From: Caloramator fervidus
Lineage (GTDB): Bacteria > Bacillota > Clostridia > Clostridiales > Caloramatoraceae
NCBI RefSeq assembly: GCF_900108045.1
Contig: NZ_FNUK01000020.1
Span: 1-33,694 of the forward strand
Length of the DNA stretch: 33,694 nucleotides
Direction: 5' to 3'
Both the position numbers and the translations under genes were made by a program. Of the stretch, positions 1 through 8,535 are shown piece by piece. How positions within the stretch are numbered: the stretch's first letter is position 1; each line of letters opens with the position of its first letter. The notes under the pieces were generated by a model, which had not been told where the DNA came from, ran no database searches, and was given only the letters and a program-made list of their open reading frames with translations.

Positions 1-91
1 TAAATTAATCTCAATTACATAAAAACTCCTTGGAAATTAGCAAGGGCGGGCATCTGAATAATTTGCCCACCCCAACTATTGACATAGAACC
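1..91 (+). mobile_element. Right end of an ISL3-type insertion sequence (body lies left of the window)
   Basis: These 91 bases are a perfect reverse complement of 33357-33447 and a diverged copy of the right end of the element at 1312-2656. The outer tip is at base 91 (reading inward GGTTCTATGTCAATAG), the kind of terminal repeat seen in ISL3-family elements. By analogy with the central copy the transposase would lie beyond base 1 and be read rightwards. The end contains its own stem (GGGcGGGCA paired with TGCCCaCCC, about 46-73). It abuts the U-tract of the fliS terminator. Only the end is visible, so family assignment rests on the homologous internal copies. Confidence 0.8.
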
Positions 92-118
92 AAAAATAAA
101 AGCCCTTGAAATAGGGCT
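92..118 (-). terminator. Rho-independent terminator after fliS
   Basis: On the minus strand AGCCCT/AGGGCT (6-bp stem, 6-nt loop, 101-118) is followed by TTTATTTTT. It lies 6 bases past the fliS stop codon and should end the flaG-fliS transcript. The IS right end begins immediately after the U-tract. Confidence 0.8.
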
Positions 119-124
119 ATACTT

Positions 125-505
125 TTACTTTTTAATTTTTTTATAAGCCTCTTCGAAGGTTTCTTTAAGTTCAACTGCAAATCCTAAAACTTCTTCTGCT
201 ATTTGCTTATCCTTTTTAACATTAGCCTCAACAAGTCTTCTATACATATAATCATATAAGAGCATCAAAGACTTAGCTATCTCTCCTCCAACCTCCATAT
301 TCAGCGTTGCCATAAATTCTAATATAATATTTTGGGCCTTTACAAAATTCTCATGGGCCTTTTTAATATCCTTTTCCTCTATTCCAGCTATAGCAAGCTT
401 TATAAATCTTACAAGACCATCATAAAGCATCAAAAGAAGCTTTTCTTTAGAAGCCGTAAAAACACTGTTTTGCTGATAAACATTTACTGCACTTGAATTT
501 ATCAT
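125..505 (-). CDS. fliS: Flagellar export chaperone FliS
   Basis: This 126-aa protein has the normal FliS length and opening pattern: a short N-terminal cap (VNVYQQNSVFTASKEKLLLM), then LYDGLVRFIKLA and the helical bundle ending in a charged tail. FliS binds the C-terminal helices of unpolymerised flagellin in the cytoplasm and delivers it to the export gate; in Bacillus FliS also meets FliW in the flagellin homeostasis loop. The start is preceded by GAGGGTGATATA, which includes the stop codon of the upstream gene, so translation is coupled. It is the last gene of the flaG unit and is followed by a terminator. fliS is usually next to fliD; here fliD sits about 9.5 kb away. Confidence 0.95.
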   Translation of the reverse strand: MINSSAVNVYQQNSVFTASKEKLLLMLYDGLVRFIKLAIAGIEEKDIKKAHENFVKAQNIILEFMATLNMEVGGEIAKSLMLLYDYMYRRLVEANVKKDKQIAEEVLGFAVELKETFEEAYKKIKK

Positions 506-509
506 TATA

Positions 510-857
510 TCACCCTCTTAAGTCAATTATTTTCCCTGTTATTTTATTAAAAGATTCTAAAAGATCTTCAACATCATCAACCTCAGCCTCAATAATTATT
601 TTTCCATCTTTATCCTTTAACTTTATCTTTACCTTATTTTTTTCTAATTTATATTCAAGCTTAATCTTATATTTTTGTAAAACAGCAGCAAAACCTTCAC
701 AGGCCCTTCTTTGCTTTTCTTCATCAAAGCCTTTTTTATTATCCCTTTTTAATTCCCCACTTTTTACTTCATGAACTATTTTATCTACTATTTTTGTCTC
801 AATCTGCTTTATCACAAGAGGATCTATTTTATCAAGAGTAATAGGATTTATACCCAT
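510..857 (-). CDS. Unknown 115-aa protein between flaG and fliS
   Basis: I do not recognise a named family. The ATG at 857 is chosen because AGGGGGAAGCCT precedes it directly; a further upstream ATG at 881 would overlap flaG and has a poorer site. The N-terminal half (GINPITLDKIDPLVIKQIETK) is predicted helical and contains ACEGFAAVLQKYKIKLEYKL in the middle. The C-terminal half alternates charged and hydrophobic residues as in beta strands (KNKVKIKLKDKDGKII) and ends with a helix (VEDLLESFNKITGKIIDL). There is no signal peptide or membrane segment. The strand-helix C-terminal half is reminiscent of the FlaG domain encoded just upstream, so a diverged FlaG-like duplicate is possible. Co-transcription with flaG and fliS implies a role in filament assembly or flagellin export. 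Confidence 0.7.
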   Translation of the reverse strand: MGINPITLDKIDPLVIKQIETKIVDKIVHEVKSGELKRDNKKGFDEEKQRRACEGFAAVLQKYKIKLEYKLEKNKVKIKLKDKDGKIIIEAEVDDVEDLLESFNKITGKIIDLRG

Positions 858-867
858 AGGCTTCCCC

Positions 868-1203
868 CTATATCTTTTCATCTATAAAGAGTCCAAAAAC
901 TTCCATCATACTTGCTACCATATCAAGTATTTTTTTTGGTGGAATTTCCTTTAAAACTTCACCTGTATCATCCCTTATTATCTTTACTATAACATCATTA
1001 GTTTTTTCATGTATTTCAAACTTAAGATGCGTTGAAGCCTTCAAAAACTTATTAGCAACCTCAACCGCCTTTTCAACTTCTTTTTTGCTATATATAGGCT
1101 CAATATTTTCATTATTTTGTTTATTCATCTTTAAATTATTCATTTCTACCTGCTTTATTTGATAATTAACATTGCTATTAAAGTTAACCTTTTGAACCTC
1201 CAT
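868..1203 (-). CDS. flaG: FlaG family flagellar protein
   Basis: The C-terminal half carries the typical FlaG signature: THLKFEIHEKTNDVIVKI, then DDTGEVLKEIPPKKILDMVA and the ending MMEVFGLFIDEK. The N-terminal 50 residues are polar and low in complexity, as usual. FlaG proteins influence filament length or assembly in several bacteria, but their molecular action is not settled. The ATG at 1203 is favoured over the in-frame GTG at 1212, because that GTG forms part of the AAGGGGTG ribosome binding site. A sigma28-type promoter lies just upstream, between the gene and the inserted IS element, so flaG starts its own transcript. Confidence 0.9.
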   Translation of the reverse strand: MEVQKVNFNSNVNYQIKQVEMNNLKMNKQNNENIEPIYSKKEVEKAVEVANKFLKASTHLKFEIHEKTNDVIVKIIRDDTGEVLKEIPPKKILDMVASMMEVFGLFIDEKI

Positions 1204-1233
1204 CCTTCCCACCCCTTATGTATTCTAATTTTT

Positions 1234-1261
1234 TTATCGGAAATTAAATATAAAAACTTTA
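1234..1261 (-). promoter_or_regulatory. Sigma28-type promoter of flaG-fliS
   Basis: Read on the minus strand: TAAAGTTT (1254-1261), 12-nt spacer, TCCGATAA (1234-1241). The consensus is TAAAGTTT-N11-GCCGATAA, so the -35 is perfect, the -10 matches at 7 of 8 and the spacer is one base longer. It sits about 30 bases upstream of the flaG start and on the flaG side of the IS insertion. Confidence 0.8.
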
Positions 1262-1291
1262 GTGAAAAACACCTTATTGAAAATACTAAAA

Positions 1292-1311
1292 AAGGCAGGC
1301 ATGAATAATTT
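1292..1311. mobile_element. Left piece of an older, split IS right-end remnant
   Basis: AGGCAGGCATGAATAATTT matches the inner part of the IS right end (GGGCGGGCATCTGAATAATTT at 45-65) with small differences. The matching outer part lies on the far side of the ISL3 element at 2663-2691, which suggests a solitary IS end was split by the later insertion. Confidence 0.55.
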
Positions 1312-1377
1312 GGTTTTATAATAAATGTTGGGATGGTGAATAAACCTCAACATTTTTTCTTCTTTAAATACAAAAAA

Positions 1378-1458
1378 CACTTTATTCAGATGCCAGCTTT
1401 GCTAAAATATTATTAAAATCCACAAAAAAACCTTAGAAAAGAGGCATCTGATAAAGTG
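1378..1458 (+). promoter_or_regulatory. Long inverted repeat covering the transposase start
   Basis: CACTTTATTCAGATGCC (1378-1394) is complementary to GGCATCTGATAAAGTG (1443-1458) with one bulged base. The probable GTG start of the transposase (1456-1458) lies inside the 3' arm. A transcript reading in from outside would fold and hide the start. Such arrangements are known to protect IS elements from activation by external transcription; applying it here is an inference. Confidence 0.55.
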
Positions 1459-2546
1459 CTTAAGTATAATTTTATCAATAATTTATTCAATTTAAAAGAT
1501 GTTTCAATAAAAAATATTGTAAATAGCGATGATCGCATCGAAATTTATACTGAAACTAAAAAGAAACCTCATATTTGCCCTAAATATGAATCTATTACTT
1601 CTAAAGTCCATAACTACAGAACTCGACAAATTAAAGATACTCCTATTCAAGGCAAAAAACTTTCATTATCCTTAAAAAACGTAGATATGTTTGTAAATCT
1701 TGCAGTAAACCTTTCTTTGAAAATTTAGATTTTCTCTCTAAGTATCATAGAATTACTAATAGACTATTTGCATACATAATCAGTGAACTTTCTTGTATTA
1801 ACAGTATATAATCTATTGCTTCTAAAGCTAATGTATTTCCCATACTGTTAAGCGTATTTTCGATATGGTTAGCTATTCTACACATGATTCACTTCCTGAA
1901 GTTATTTCTATCGATGAATTCAAAGGAAATTCAGGAAACTCTGATTATTATTGCATTATTGTTGATCCAGTTAATCACAAGATAATTGACATCATTAAAG
2001 ATAAAAACCTTCATGTTCTTTCCAGCTACTTTAGAAAAATTAAAAACAGAGATAAAGTTAAGTATGTAATCATCGACATGTGGAAGCCTTATGTTGAAAT
2101 TGTTAAAGCTTTCTTTAAGAATACCACTATCATCATAGATAAATTCCACTTTATGCGCTATAGACGCTACTACAAAAGAAGCAAAAAACTTATCCTTACT
2201 AAATACGAATCTTTATATTATGCTTCTTTATAGCGATGAATTAAGACAAGCTCACTTTTTAAAAGAACGTTTTTACAAAATCTCTAATGCCAAATCTTTT
2301 TCCGAAGCAAGGGAGTTTTTAAAGGAATGGATTGATTTATATAGAAAAAATGGAATTAAAGAATATATTTCTTGGACTAATACTTTAAACAGATGGTTTA
2401 AAGAAATAATTAATTCCTTTGATGTTCCTTATACAAATGGATGTATTAAAGGATTTAACAACAAAATTAAAGTAATTAAGAGAAATGCCTTTGGATTTAG
2501 GAACTTTAAAAGATTTAGAAACCGAATTCTCCATTGTTGTAGGTAA
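1456..2546 (+). pseudogene. ISL3-family transposase, multiply disrupted
   Basis: Fragments in different frames together resemble an ISL3 transposase. The N-terminal zinc-binding part reads HICPKYESITSKVHNYR, then after a frameshift in the A-run near 1674-1679 RRYVCKSCSKPFFENL. The catalytic core has LPEVISIDEFKGN and VKYVIIDMWKPY, and the C-terminus has YTNGCIKGFNNKIKVIKRNA and RFRNRILHCCR. Damage includes the A-run frameshift, an in-frame stop near 1809, another shift before 1860, a deletion of roughly 20 residues after DKFHFMR and a frame change near 2220. The second zinc-ligand cysteine is Tyr, and the expected catalytic Glu in NGxxEGxNN is Lys. It cannot make active transposase. Confidence 0.88.
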
Positions 2547-2662
2547 CCACATATTTAAAAATTATTGCCTTAATCTAATTTACGCAAAAATCTCTTGAAA
2601 ATTAGTAAGGGCAGGCATCTGAATAATTTGCCCACCCCAACTATTGACATAGAATCATAAAA

Positions 2663-2691
2663 AATTTGCCTACTTCTATCGACATAACAAT
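2663..2691. mobile_element. Right piece of the split IS right-end remnant
   Basis: AATTTGCCTACTTCTATCGA followed by CATAAC resembles the outer part of the IS right end (AATTTGCCCACCCCAACTAT then TGACATAGAACC). Together with 1292-1311 it looks like one degenerate IS end interrupted by the element at 1312-2656. Confidence 0.5.
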
Positions 2692-2714
2692 ATAAAAGTA
2701 AAAAATATGCAATC

Positions 2715-5700
2715 CTAAGTAATGATCTTTTCAAAAATTTCATCTATCATTTTCCATACTCTATCTGTAGACCTATCATCTATATATTTAAAAAATAATT
2801 TTTGGAATTTTTCACGCTCTTCTTTATAATAATTAGGATTATTTATATAATTTATTATTTCTTTATGCAAATCATTTTGATTTGAAACTTTGGGGCCCGC
2901 TGTCCAAAAATCATACGGTTCCAAAGCTAACCCTCTATTTTTTCTATATTCTTCTATATCATAATTCACAAAAATAATAGGTTTATTCATAAATAAATAA
3001 TCACCATATACACTTGAATAATCTGTAATTAATATATCTCCAGCTCCTAGTATTTCATATAAATTAATATTAAATCTCTCTAAATCTTCATTATTGAAAA
3101 AGTATATATTTTTAAATTTTCTATACTTTACTTTTTCAGTAATTTTTACTTCTTCACCATGATGAACTTTAGATACACAAATTAAATCATTTTTTTCAAG
3201 AAATTCATCAAATAGTTCATAATCAAAATGTGGCAATTTAATAGCATCATTAATTTCTGGTAAACCTTCTATTCTATTAACAGCTTCAAAAATGTGGAAC
3301 GTAGGTAAATTAAAAATTACCTTTTTATTCTTTAACTTCAATCCCAATAATCTTTCTAAATTACTTCTTGCATCTTCCAATATAAGTAAATCTGTCCTAG
3401 GAGAACCTGTAATTCTAAATTTATTTTCAGGTATAGCATAAAATGAACTTAACTGAATCATATTAAAATGTGATGAAACACAAACATAATCAACATTTTC
3501 ATATATTTTAGGATTTCCTCCTGAATTTTTATCTGTTTTATCCATTAAACCACATGCCTTTAATATTACGTTACCATGCCCTAATTCAATATTATATGTT
3601 AACTTAGGGTAAAAATAGAGGAAAGTTGAAAAACCAGATATAGTTACTAAAGAAATTAAAGGAACTTTAACAATATTTTCTATATTCCATACATCTTTTC
3701 CTGTTATCAAATTTATTTTATATTTTTTTCTATACTCAATTGGCATATATTTTATTAAAGCATGAGTATTACCATCTGCGGCATTAAATTTATTAATAGT
3801 TATCGTCCTCTTATATTCTTCGTTTTTCAAGTGTAACATTAAATTTTCATCAATATAAATTAGTTTTAGTTGATTATTTGAATCCAAAAATACATAACAA
3901 TCTTTCAATCCATATTGAGCCAATGTCTTTATTTGATTAACATAATTTATATCATATGGAACTAAAACCCTTATTTTTTTATATTTTTGTTTTTCTAAAA
4001 TATCTTGGATCGTATAGCCTTCTGTTATTTTATTTAATTTATCTCTTATTTTTCCTTTTATTTGTATTCCATTCTTTATTAATTCATTTATAACTGATTC
4101 AGAGACTAAATCAAATAAATCTGATAAATAATATTCATAATATTCTGTAGTTTCTTTACTTATTTTAATATAATTTAATATCGGTGAGAAAATACTAGTA
4201 TTATTATACTCTATATCTTTAATATTTAATTTACTTCCTAACAGATAATTTATATAAATTTCATATATTTTTCCAAATTCTTTGTTCTTTAAATTTTTAG
4301 TTAGTCTTAAAGCTTCTCTAAGGTTATTAATACTTATATTACCAAGAACATATAAGTTATCAATAAAATTATTCTTTAAACAATACTCTACCTCTTCTTT
4401 TAATTCATCTCTTACAAAATGCGAATTTTTAATGACTTTATATAAGTCTAATAAATTTTTGTTTCTTAGCAAAGCAATAATATAGTTTTTTTCAATAAAT
4501 TTAATTCGATTATTACAAAATAATTGACGCATAATTTGTTCAAACTTTGTATTATCTTGTAAACTTAAATATATTGCTTTTAATGTATAAAATATTGCAT
4601 TATCATATTTACGTGTAACACCAATTATTAAATCTCCTATTTTTTTCAATTCATTTATCCTTTCATCTTCACTAATCTCTTTATCTATAATTTTGCATAT
4701 TAATCCAGCTCTTGCATTCCACGAATTTTCATATATAAACTCCTCGATTCTTTTTTTATCAACCTTTAATTTAAGACAAGATTCTATCGCCCTATTAAAT
4801 TCTTGCTTTGTATTAACTAAAAAAGTATATGGTTTTCCCATTGCCGCCTCTGGCATATATGTAGTTATTACTGGTAATCCACTAGCAATATATTCATAAT
4901 GCTTTATGGCATCACAATTAATAACTATATCTATATCTGCTTTAAAAGGTATAATACCAATATCCATATGTTTTAAATATTTTTTCAATTCATTGTGTTT
5001 TTTAGGACCTAAAATATATAAATTTTTACATTCTTCATTTAATATTTTATCATTACCAAAACCTATTATAACAAAAGATTTGTCTGGATTTGACTTAACC
5101 ACTTCATAAAATAAATCTTTATCAAACCAATCATATATCGCTCCAGAATATACTATTCTTGGTTTTGGTATATTCTTTAAGTCTTCAGGTTCTTCAAAAT
5201 CATCATTGCATATAAAATCTCCTTCATTAACTGCATTTCTAGATAAATAAACATTCTTTCTACCTTCAATTATACTTCGTTGTAGAAATAATGCTATAGA
5301 TGTTGTTGTAATAGCATAAGCATTATCCATTAATTCTTGTTCCCAAATAACATCTTTTTTATTGCCCCAAAAAACATATTCTAAATCTAAATGATCATCT
5401 ACACATTCATAAATATGAATAAATTCACCTTTTAATAACTTTATTATTTCAGATTGATATGGCATATAGGTTATAATTACAGCTTTATTACTGTTGTCCG
5501 ATAAATTTAGTAATGTCTGAACAAGATCTACATAATTACTAGCTATTTCATTTTCATTATATACCGCTATTAAAGGAGTAAAAATTTTAACATTATCAAC
5601 TTCTTTATAATATTTCAAAGAATATTTTGTTAAATCAGATGCAGATATTATAGGATCATTAACACTTACTCTTGAAGCCGGTGTCACATATAAAACTTCA

Positions 5701-6386
5701 TGTTCAAATTTAGCTAAAGCACGTGCAATATGATGCATTCGCTGATATATACCACTCCACCCACAAGATGATAATATAATAAACTTTCTTTTAGACAATT
5801 TTGCAGCAACATTAAAAATATCATATAAAACTTTTTCGTTTTTATATAAACTTTCTAAAATGCTCCTCAATTTAAAATTTGTAGAATACTTATATGCCAG
5901 GCCATAATATATGGCTGCATCACTTTTTATACCTTCTATTTCTAATTTTCTTGCATAACAATAATATTTAATACTCTTTTTATTATCAGTTACATTAGTT
6001 TTGCTTATCTTTACTCTTAATTCATTTAACCTATTATATACCTCATTTACATAAAATTCATTATTAGTATTTATAAGGGCTTGTTTATAAAATTCTATAG
6101 CAAGTTCATTTTTTCCCATTAACTGATATAAATATGCCATATTATATAACAAATCAAAATTTGTAATATCAATCAAAAGGCCATCAATTAATATTTTTTC
6201 AGCTTCTATAAAATCTCCTTCTAACAAATATATAACTCCTTTCATGGAAAAAATCTCTATATCATTTTCAACTATTTTTTCATATTGACTTATTATTTCC
6301 TTTGCTTCTTTTAGAAAATTATTTTCAATCAATATTTTAACATTTTCCTTTAATTTTTTTTTATATTCATTCATTTGGATAGTCAT
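2715..6386 (-). CDS. TPR / GT-B glycosyltransferase / TagF-like phosphopolyol transferase fusion
   Basis: This 1223-aa protein has three parts. Residues 1-180 are TPR-like helices (KGVIYLLEGDFIEAEKILID, MAYLYQLMGKNELAIEFYKQ). Residues about 200-575 look like a GT-B glycosyltransferase: ILSSCGWSGIYQRMHHIARA, a middle PRIVYSGAIYDWFDK, and a donor-site segment KHYEYIASGLPVITT. After a helical linker, residues about 830-1220 resemble CDP-glycerol:glycerophosphotransferases (TagF/TarF type): GHGNVILKACG near 936, GSPRTD near 994, KVHHGEE near 1074, ILITDYSSVYGDYLF near 1120. No signal peptide is seen, so it acts in the cytoplasm or at the inner membrane face. The SD AAGGTGG lies 7 nt before the ATG. 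It follows the GT2 gene by 20 bp and is downstream of flagellin, suggesting flagellin modification. Phosphopolyol transfer is family inference; donor and acceptor are unknown. The region looks more AT-rich than the flagellar genes. Confidence 0.85.
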   Translation of the reverse strand: MTIQMNEYKKKLKENVKILIENNFLKEAKEIISQYEKIVENDIEIFSMKGVIYLLEGDFIEAEKILIDGLLIDITNFDLLYNMAYLYQLMGKNELAIEFYKQALINTNNEFYVNEVYNRLNELRVKISKTNVTDNKKSIKYYCYARKLEIEGIKSDAAIYYGLAYKYSTNFKLRSILESLYKNEKVLYDIFNVAAKLSKRKFIILSSCGWSGIYQRMHHIARALAKFEHEVLYVTPASRVSVNDPIISASDLTKYSLKYYKEVDNVKIFTPLIAVYNENEIASNYVDLVQTLLNLSDNSNKAVIITYMPYQSEIIKLLKGEFIHIYECVDDHLDLEYVFWGNKKDVIWEQELMDNAYAITTTSIALFLQRSIIEGRKNVYLSRNAVNEGDFICNDDFEEPEDLKNIPKPRIVYSGAIYDWFDKDLFYEVVKSNPDKSFVIIGFGNDKILNEECKNLYILGPKKHNELKKYLKHMDIGIIPFKADIDIVINCDAIKHYEYIASGLPVITTYMPEAAMGKPYTFLVNTKQEFNRAIESCLKLKVDKKRIEEFIYENSWNARAGLICKIIDKEISEDERINELKKIGDLIIGVTRKYDNAIFYTLKAIYLSLQDNTKFEQIMRQLFCNNRIKFIEKNYIIALLRNKNLLDLYKVIKNSHFVRDELKEEVEYCLKNNFIDNLYVLGNISINNLREALRLTKNLKNKEFGKIYEIYINYLLGSKLNIKDIEYNNTSIFSPILNYIKISKETTEYYEYYLSDLFDLVSESVINELIKNGIQIKGKIRDKLNKITEGYTIQDILEKQKYKKIRVLVPYDINYVNQIKTLAQYGLKDCYVFLDSNNQLKLIYIDENLMLHLKNEEYKRTITINKFNAADGNTHALIKYMPIEYRKKYKINLITGKDVWNIENIVKVPLISLVTISGFSTFLYFYPKLTYNIELGHGNVILKACGLMDKTDKNSGGNPKIYENVDYVCVSSHFNMIQLSSFYAIPENKFRITGSPRTDLLILEDARSNLERLLGLKLKNKKVIFNLPTFHIFEAVNRIEGLPEINDAIKLPHFDYELFDEFLEKNDLICVSKVHHGEEVKITEKVKYRKFKNIYFFNNEDLERFNINLYEILGAGDILITDYSSVYGDYLFMNKPIIFVNYDIEEYRKNRGLALEPYDFWTAGPKVSNQNDLHKEIINYINNPNYYKEEREKFQKLFFKYIDDRSTDRVWKMIDEIFEKIIT

Positions 6387-6405
6387 AATAATCCCACCTT
6401 ACTCA

Positions 6406-8505
6406 TTAAAACCTTATTTGCAAATCAGATTTTAGTGTAAGCATTTCTATATCATTTGGAATAATTTTTAAATATTCATTTATAAGAATAATAACTTCCG
6501 ATATTTTCCCAGCCTCCAATAATAAATTTATATTGTCCTTAAATGTTTTTTTAAGTTTTTCAAGTTCATCATTAGAAGCTTTTTTTTCTCCATCTAATAT
6601 TTTTTGAAAATCTTCTAACAAATACTCTACAACTATTTTCATTAATGGATATATATTTAAAGCTTTTTTCAAATATGCTATGCTAATTTTTATATTAACT
6701 CCTTTATTATTAATCGCATGATATATATATATTAAAAACGCATGTTCATTATCTTTAACATCATCTATTAATTCATTATTTATAACTTCTTGACTATATA
6801 CCCTTGTAATATATCTTATTCCATCAACTAAGTATCTTTCTAGTATAAATCTATAATCAATATTTGTTAGATCACCAAACAGTAATAAAAATTTTTCCAT
6901 AGTTTTTAAAATTCGAATTTCAGTTAAATCTTCATAACTATCTATATCCTTTAAATACTCTAAAACTAATTTATTAAAATCATCATACTTGTCTTTACAA
7001 TACTCTAAGTATAGCAACAGATTATCCTCTTTTATTGCGTGAAAAATTTGTAATAAATTAACTTTACTCTTTAAAATATAATAAATAATATCACCATAAA
7101 AGTTTGGTAATCTATTTATATCTATATGTTTTAAACTTTCAATTATAGAATTATCAAGCACAAACTCATTATTTAAAATTTTTACTCTAACCTTATTTAA
7201 CAAACTATAACTTGATACTCCATTTGAAAACTGATATATAAAGTCTGTTTTAAACTCTTCACCTTTATGTTCTAAATATTTTTCTAAAGCTACCTCAAAT
7301 CTAGTTGCCAATTCTGTTGAATCTATACTCAAAATATTTAAATCATAATAACTTTTCAAATCATTAATTTTATTTTTTTGCATAAAAGAAAATATAAATT
7401 CATAAAATATATTACTAGCCAAATTAATATCATCTAATTTCTTATAAAATTCAATAACTTTATCATAATCATTTATTTTGTAATATAAACTACACAAATC
7501 TACTATAGCCATTTTTTCATAAGTAACCGTTTCATGATTTACACTAGGATCATTTATAACATCAATTTTATTTTCTTTATATAACTTTAACAAATCTAAA
7601 TAAGTTAAATAATTATTTATTGCTTCATTATAATTACATAAAGCTTTATTTATGTTTGCTAAAACATAATAAATATCAATATACTTATCATTTTTCTTTA
7701 ATGCTTTTTCTGCTATATTTTTAGCTTCTAAATATTTTTGGTTAATATAATACAATTTAATCAAACTTAAATACACATACATCCTATTACCCAAATCTAT
7801 TTTATTTTTTATAGATTCTTCATATGCTTTTTGGGCATAGTATAAAGCTTTTTCATATCTACCATACATAGTATAACTTACAGATAATTGATAATATATA
7901 TATACTTTATCACTTTCTCTATTCAACAGTTCTTTTTCAAGTAATTTTACATTCCTTCTAAACTTATACTCCATTAATTTTTTATCATTTTTTATATAAC
8001 CATAATGTTTTAAATATAAATTTAAACTATAAACGGGCTGCTTAAATTTAGGTTGCTCATGTATCGATCCTTTAAAATAAAAATCTTTATCTTTTCTAAA
8101 TAAGCGCAAAACTGTCGACAAAACAAAAATTTCTTCATTATCCTTAAATAAATAATTTTTTATTTTAATAGTTGCAGAATTATACATACTACTTTTACCT
8201 AATTCAAAAAAACTAATTAATTCTTCAGGATTTTCAATAATTTCATCACTATCAATAAATAATAACCATTCACCTGATGCGTATCTTATTAATAAATTTT
8301 TTATTTCTGAAAAATCATCGTTCCAATAATGACTATAAATTTTATCTGTATAACTTTTAACTATTTCCACTGTATTATCAGTAGACCCTGTATCTACAAC
8401 TACAATTTCAGAATCAATTACATTAATAATGGGTTTAATACTTTCCAAACACTGTTTTATGTATCTTTCTGAATTTTTTGTCATGATACATATACTTAAT
8501 TTCAT
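6406..8505 (-). CDS. GT2 glycosyltransferase with long TPR-like tail, probable flagellin glycosyltransferase
   Basis: The first ~230 residues form a GT2 (GT-A) domain: KLSICIMTKNSERYIKQCLE, EIVVVDTGSTDNT (nucleotide-sugar binding), WLLFIDSDEII with a DSD metal site near 86-88, and FYFKGSIHEQP. The rest is helical repeats, TPR-like at first (YGRYEKALYYAQKAYEES, NQKYLEAKNIAEKALKKN). This GT2-TPR build is shared with SunS-type peptide glycosyltransferases and with glycosyltransferases encoded beside clostridial flagellins. It probably transfers the first sugar to Ser/Thr of flagellin; the position after the flagellin gene supports this. The start is either ATG 8505 or TTG 8508; AGGAG lies 11 or 8 nt upstream, so the TTG is a real alternative. 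No membrane segment is seen. Confidence 0.85.
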   Translation of the reverse strand: MKLSICIMTKNSERYIKQCLESIKPIINVIDSEIVVVDTGSTDNTVEIVKSYTDKIYSHYWNDDFSEIKNLLIRYASGEWLLFIDSDEIIENPEELISFFELGKSSMYNSATIKIKNYLFKDNEEIFVLSTVLRLFRKDKDFYFKGSIHEQPKFKQPVYSLNLYLKHYGYIKNDKKLMEYKFRRNVKLLEKELLNRESDKVYIYYQLSVSYTMYGRYEKALYYAQKAYEESIKNKIDLGNRMYVYLSLIKLYYINQKYLEAKNIAEKALKKNDKYIDIYYVLANINKALCNYNEAINNYLTYLDLLKLYKENKIDVINDPSVNHETVTYEKMAIVDLCSLYYKINDYDKVIEFYKKLDDINLASNIFYEFIFSFMQKNKINDLKSYYDLNILSIDSTELATRFEVALEKYLEHKGEEFKTDFIYQFSNGVSSYSLLNKVRVKILNNEFVLDNSIIESLKHIDINRLPNFYGDIIYYILKSKVNLLQIFHAIKEDNLLLYLEYCKDKYDDFNKLVLEYLKDIDSYEDLTEIRILKTMEKFLLLFGDLTNIDYRFILERYLVDGIRYITRVYSQEVINNELIDDVKDNEHAFLIYIYHAINNKGVNIKISIAYLKKALNIYPLMKIVVEYLLEDFQKILDGEKKASNDELEKLKKTFKDNINLLLEAGKISEVIILINEYLKIIPNDIEMLTLKSDLQIRF

Positions 8506-8535
8506 CAATTCATCATCTCCTACACTTCATATAAA

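Larger units (their letters stand above)
1312..2656 (+). mobile_element. Decayed ISL3-family insertion sequence
   Basis: The left tip GGTTTTATAATAAATGTTGG (1312-) is an imperfect inverted match to the right tip (read inward GATTCTATGTCAATAGTTGG, ending at 2656). Between them is a broken ISL3-type transposase on the plus strand, opposite to the surrounding flagellar genes. The right end differs at many positions from the mutually identical ends at the window edges, so this copy is older. Flanking AATAATTT (1304-1311) and AAAAATTT (2660-2667) could be a decayed 8-bp target duplication. The exact right tip is uncertain by a few bases. Confidence 0.8.

Noticed and set aside
493-774. Plus-strand open frame over the fliS/unknown gene region, and many similar plus-strand frames under the minus-strand flagellar genes
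   Set aside because: They are mirror frames of genes with strong family matches, lack convincing ribosome binding sites and have low-complexity Leu/Phe/Ser-rich translations.
1865-2233. Separate small gene
   Set aside because: It is the middle fragment of the broken ISL3 transposase; VISIDEFKGN and VIIDMWKPY are its catalytic segments.
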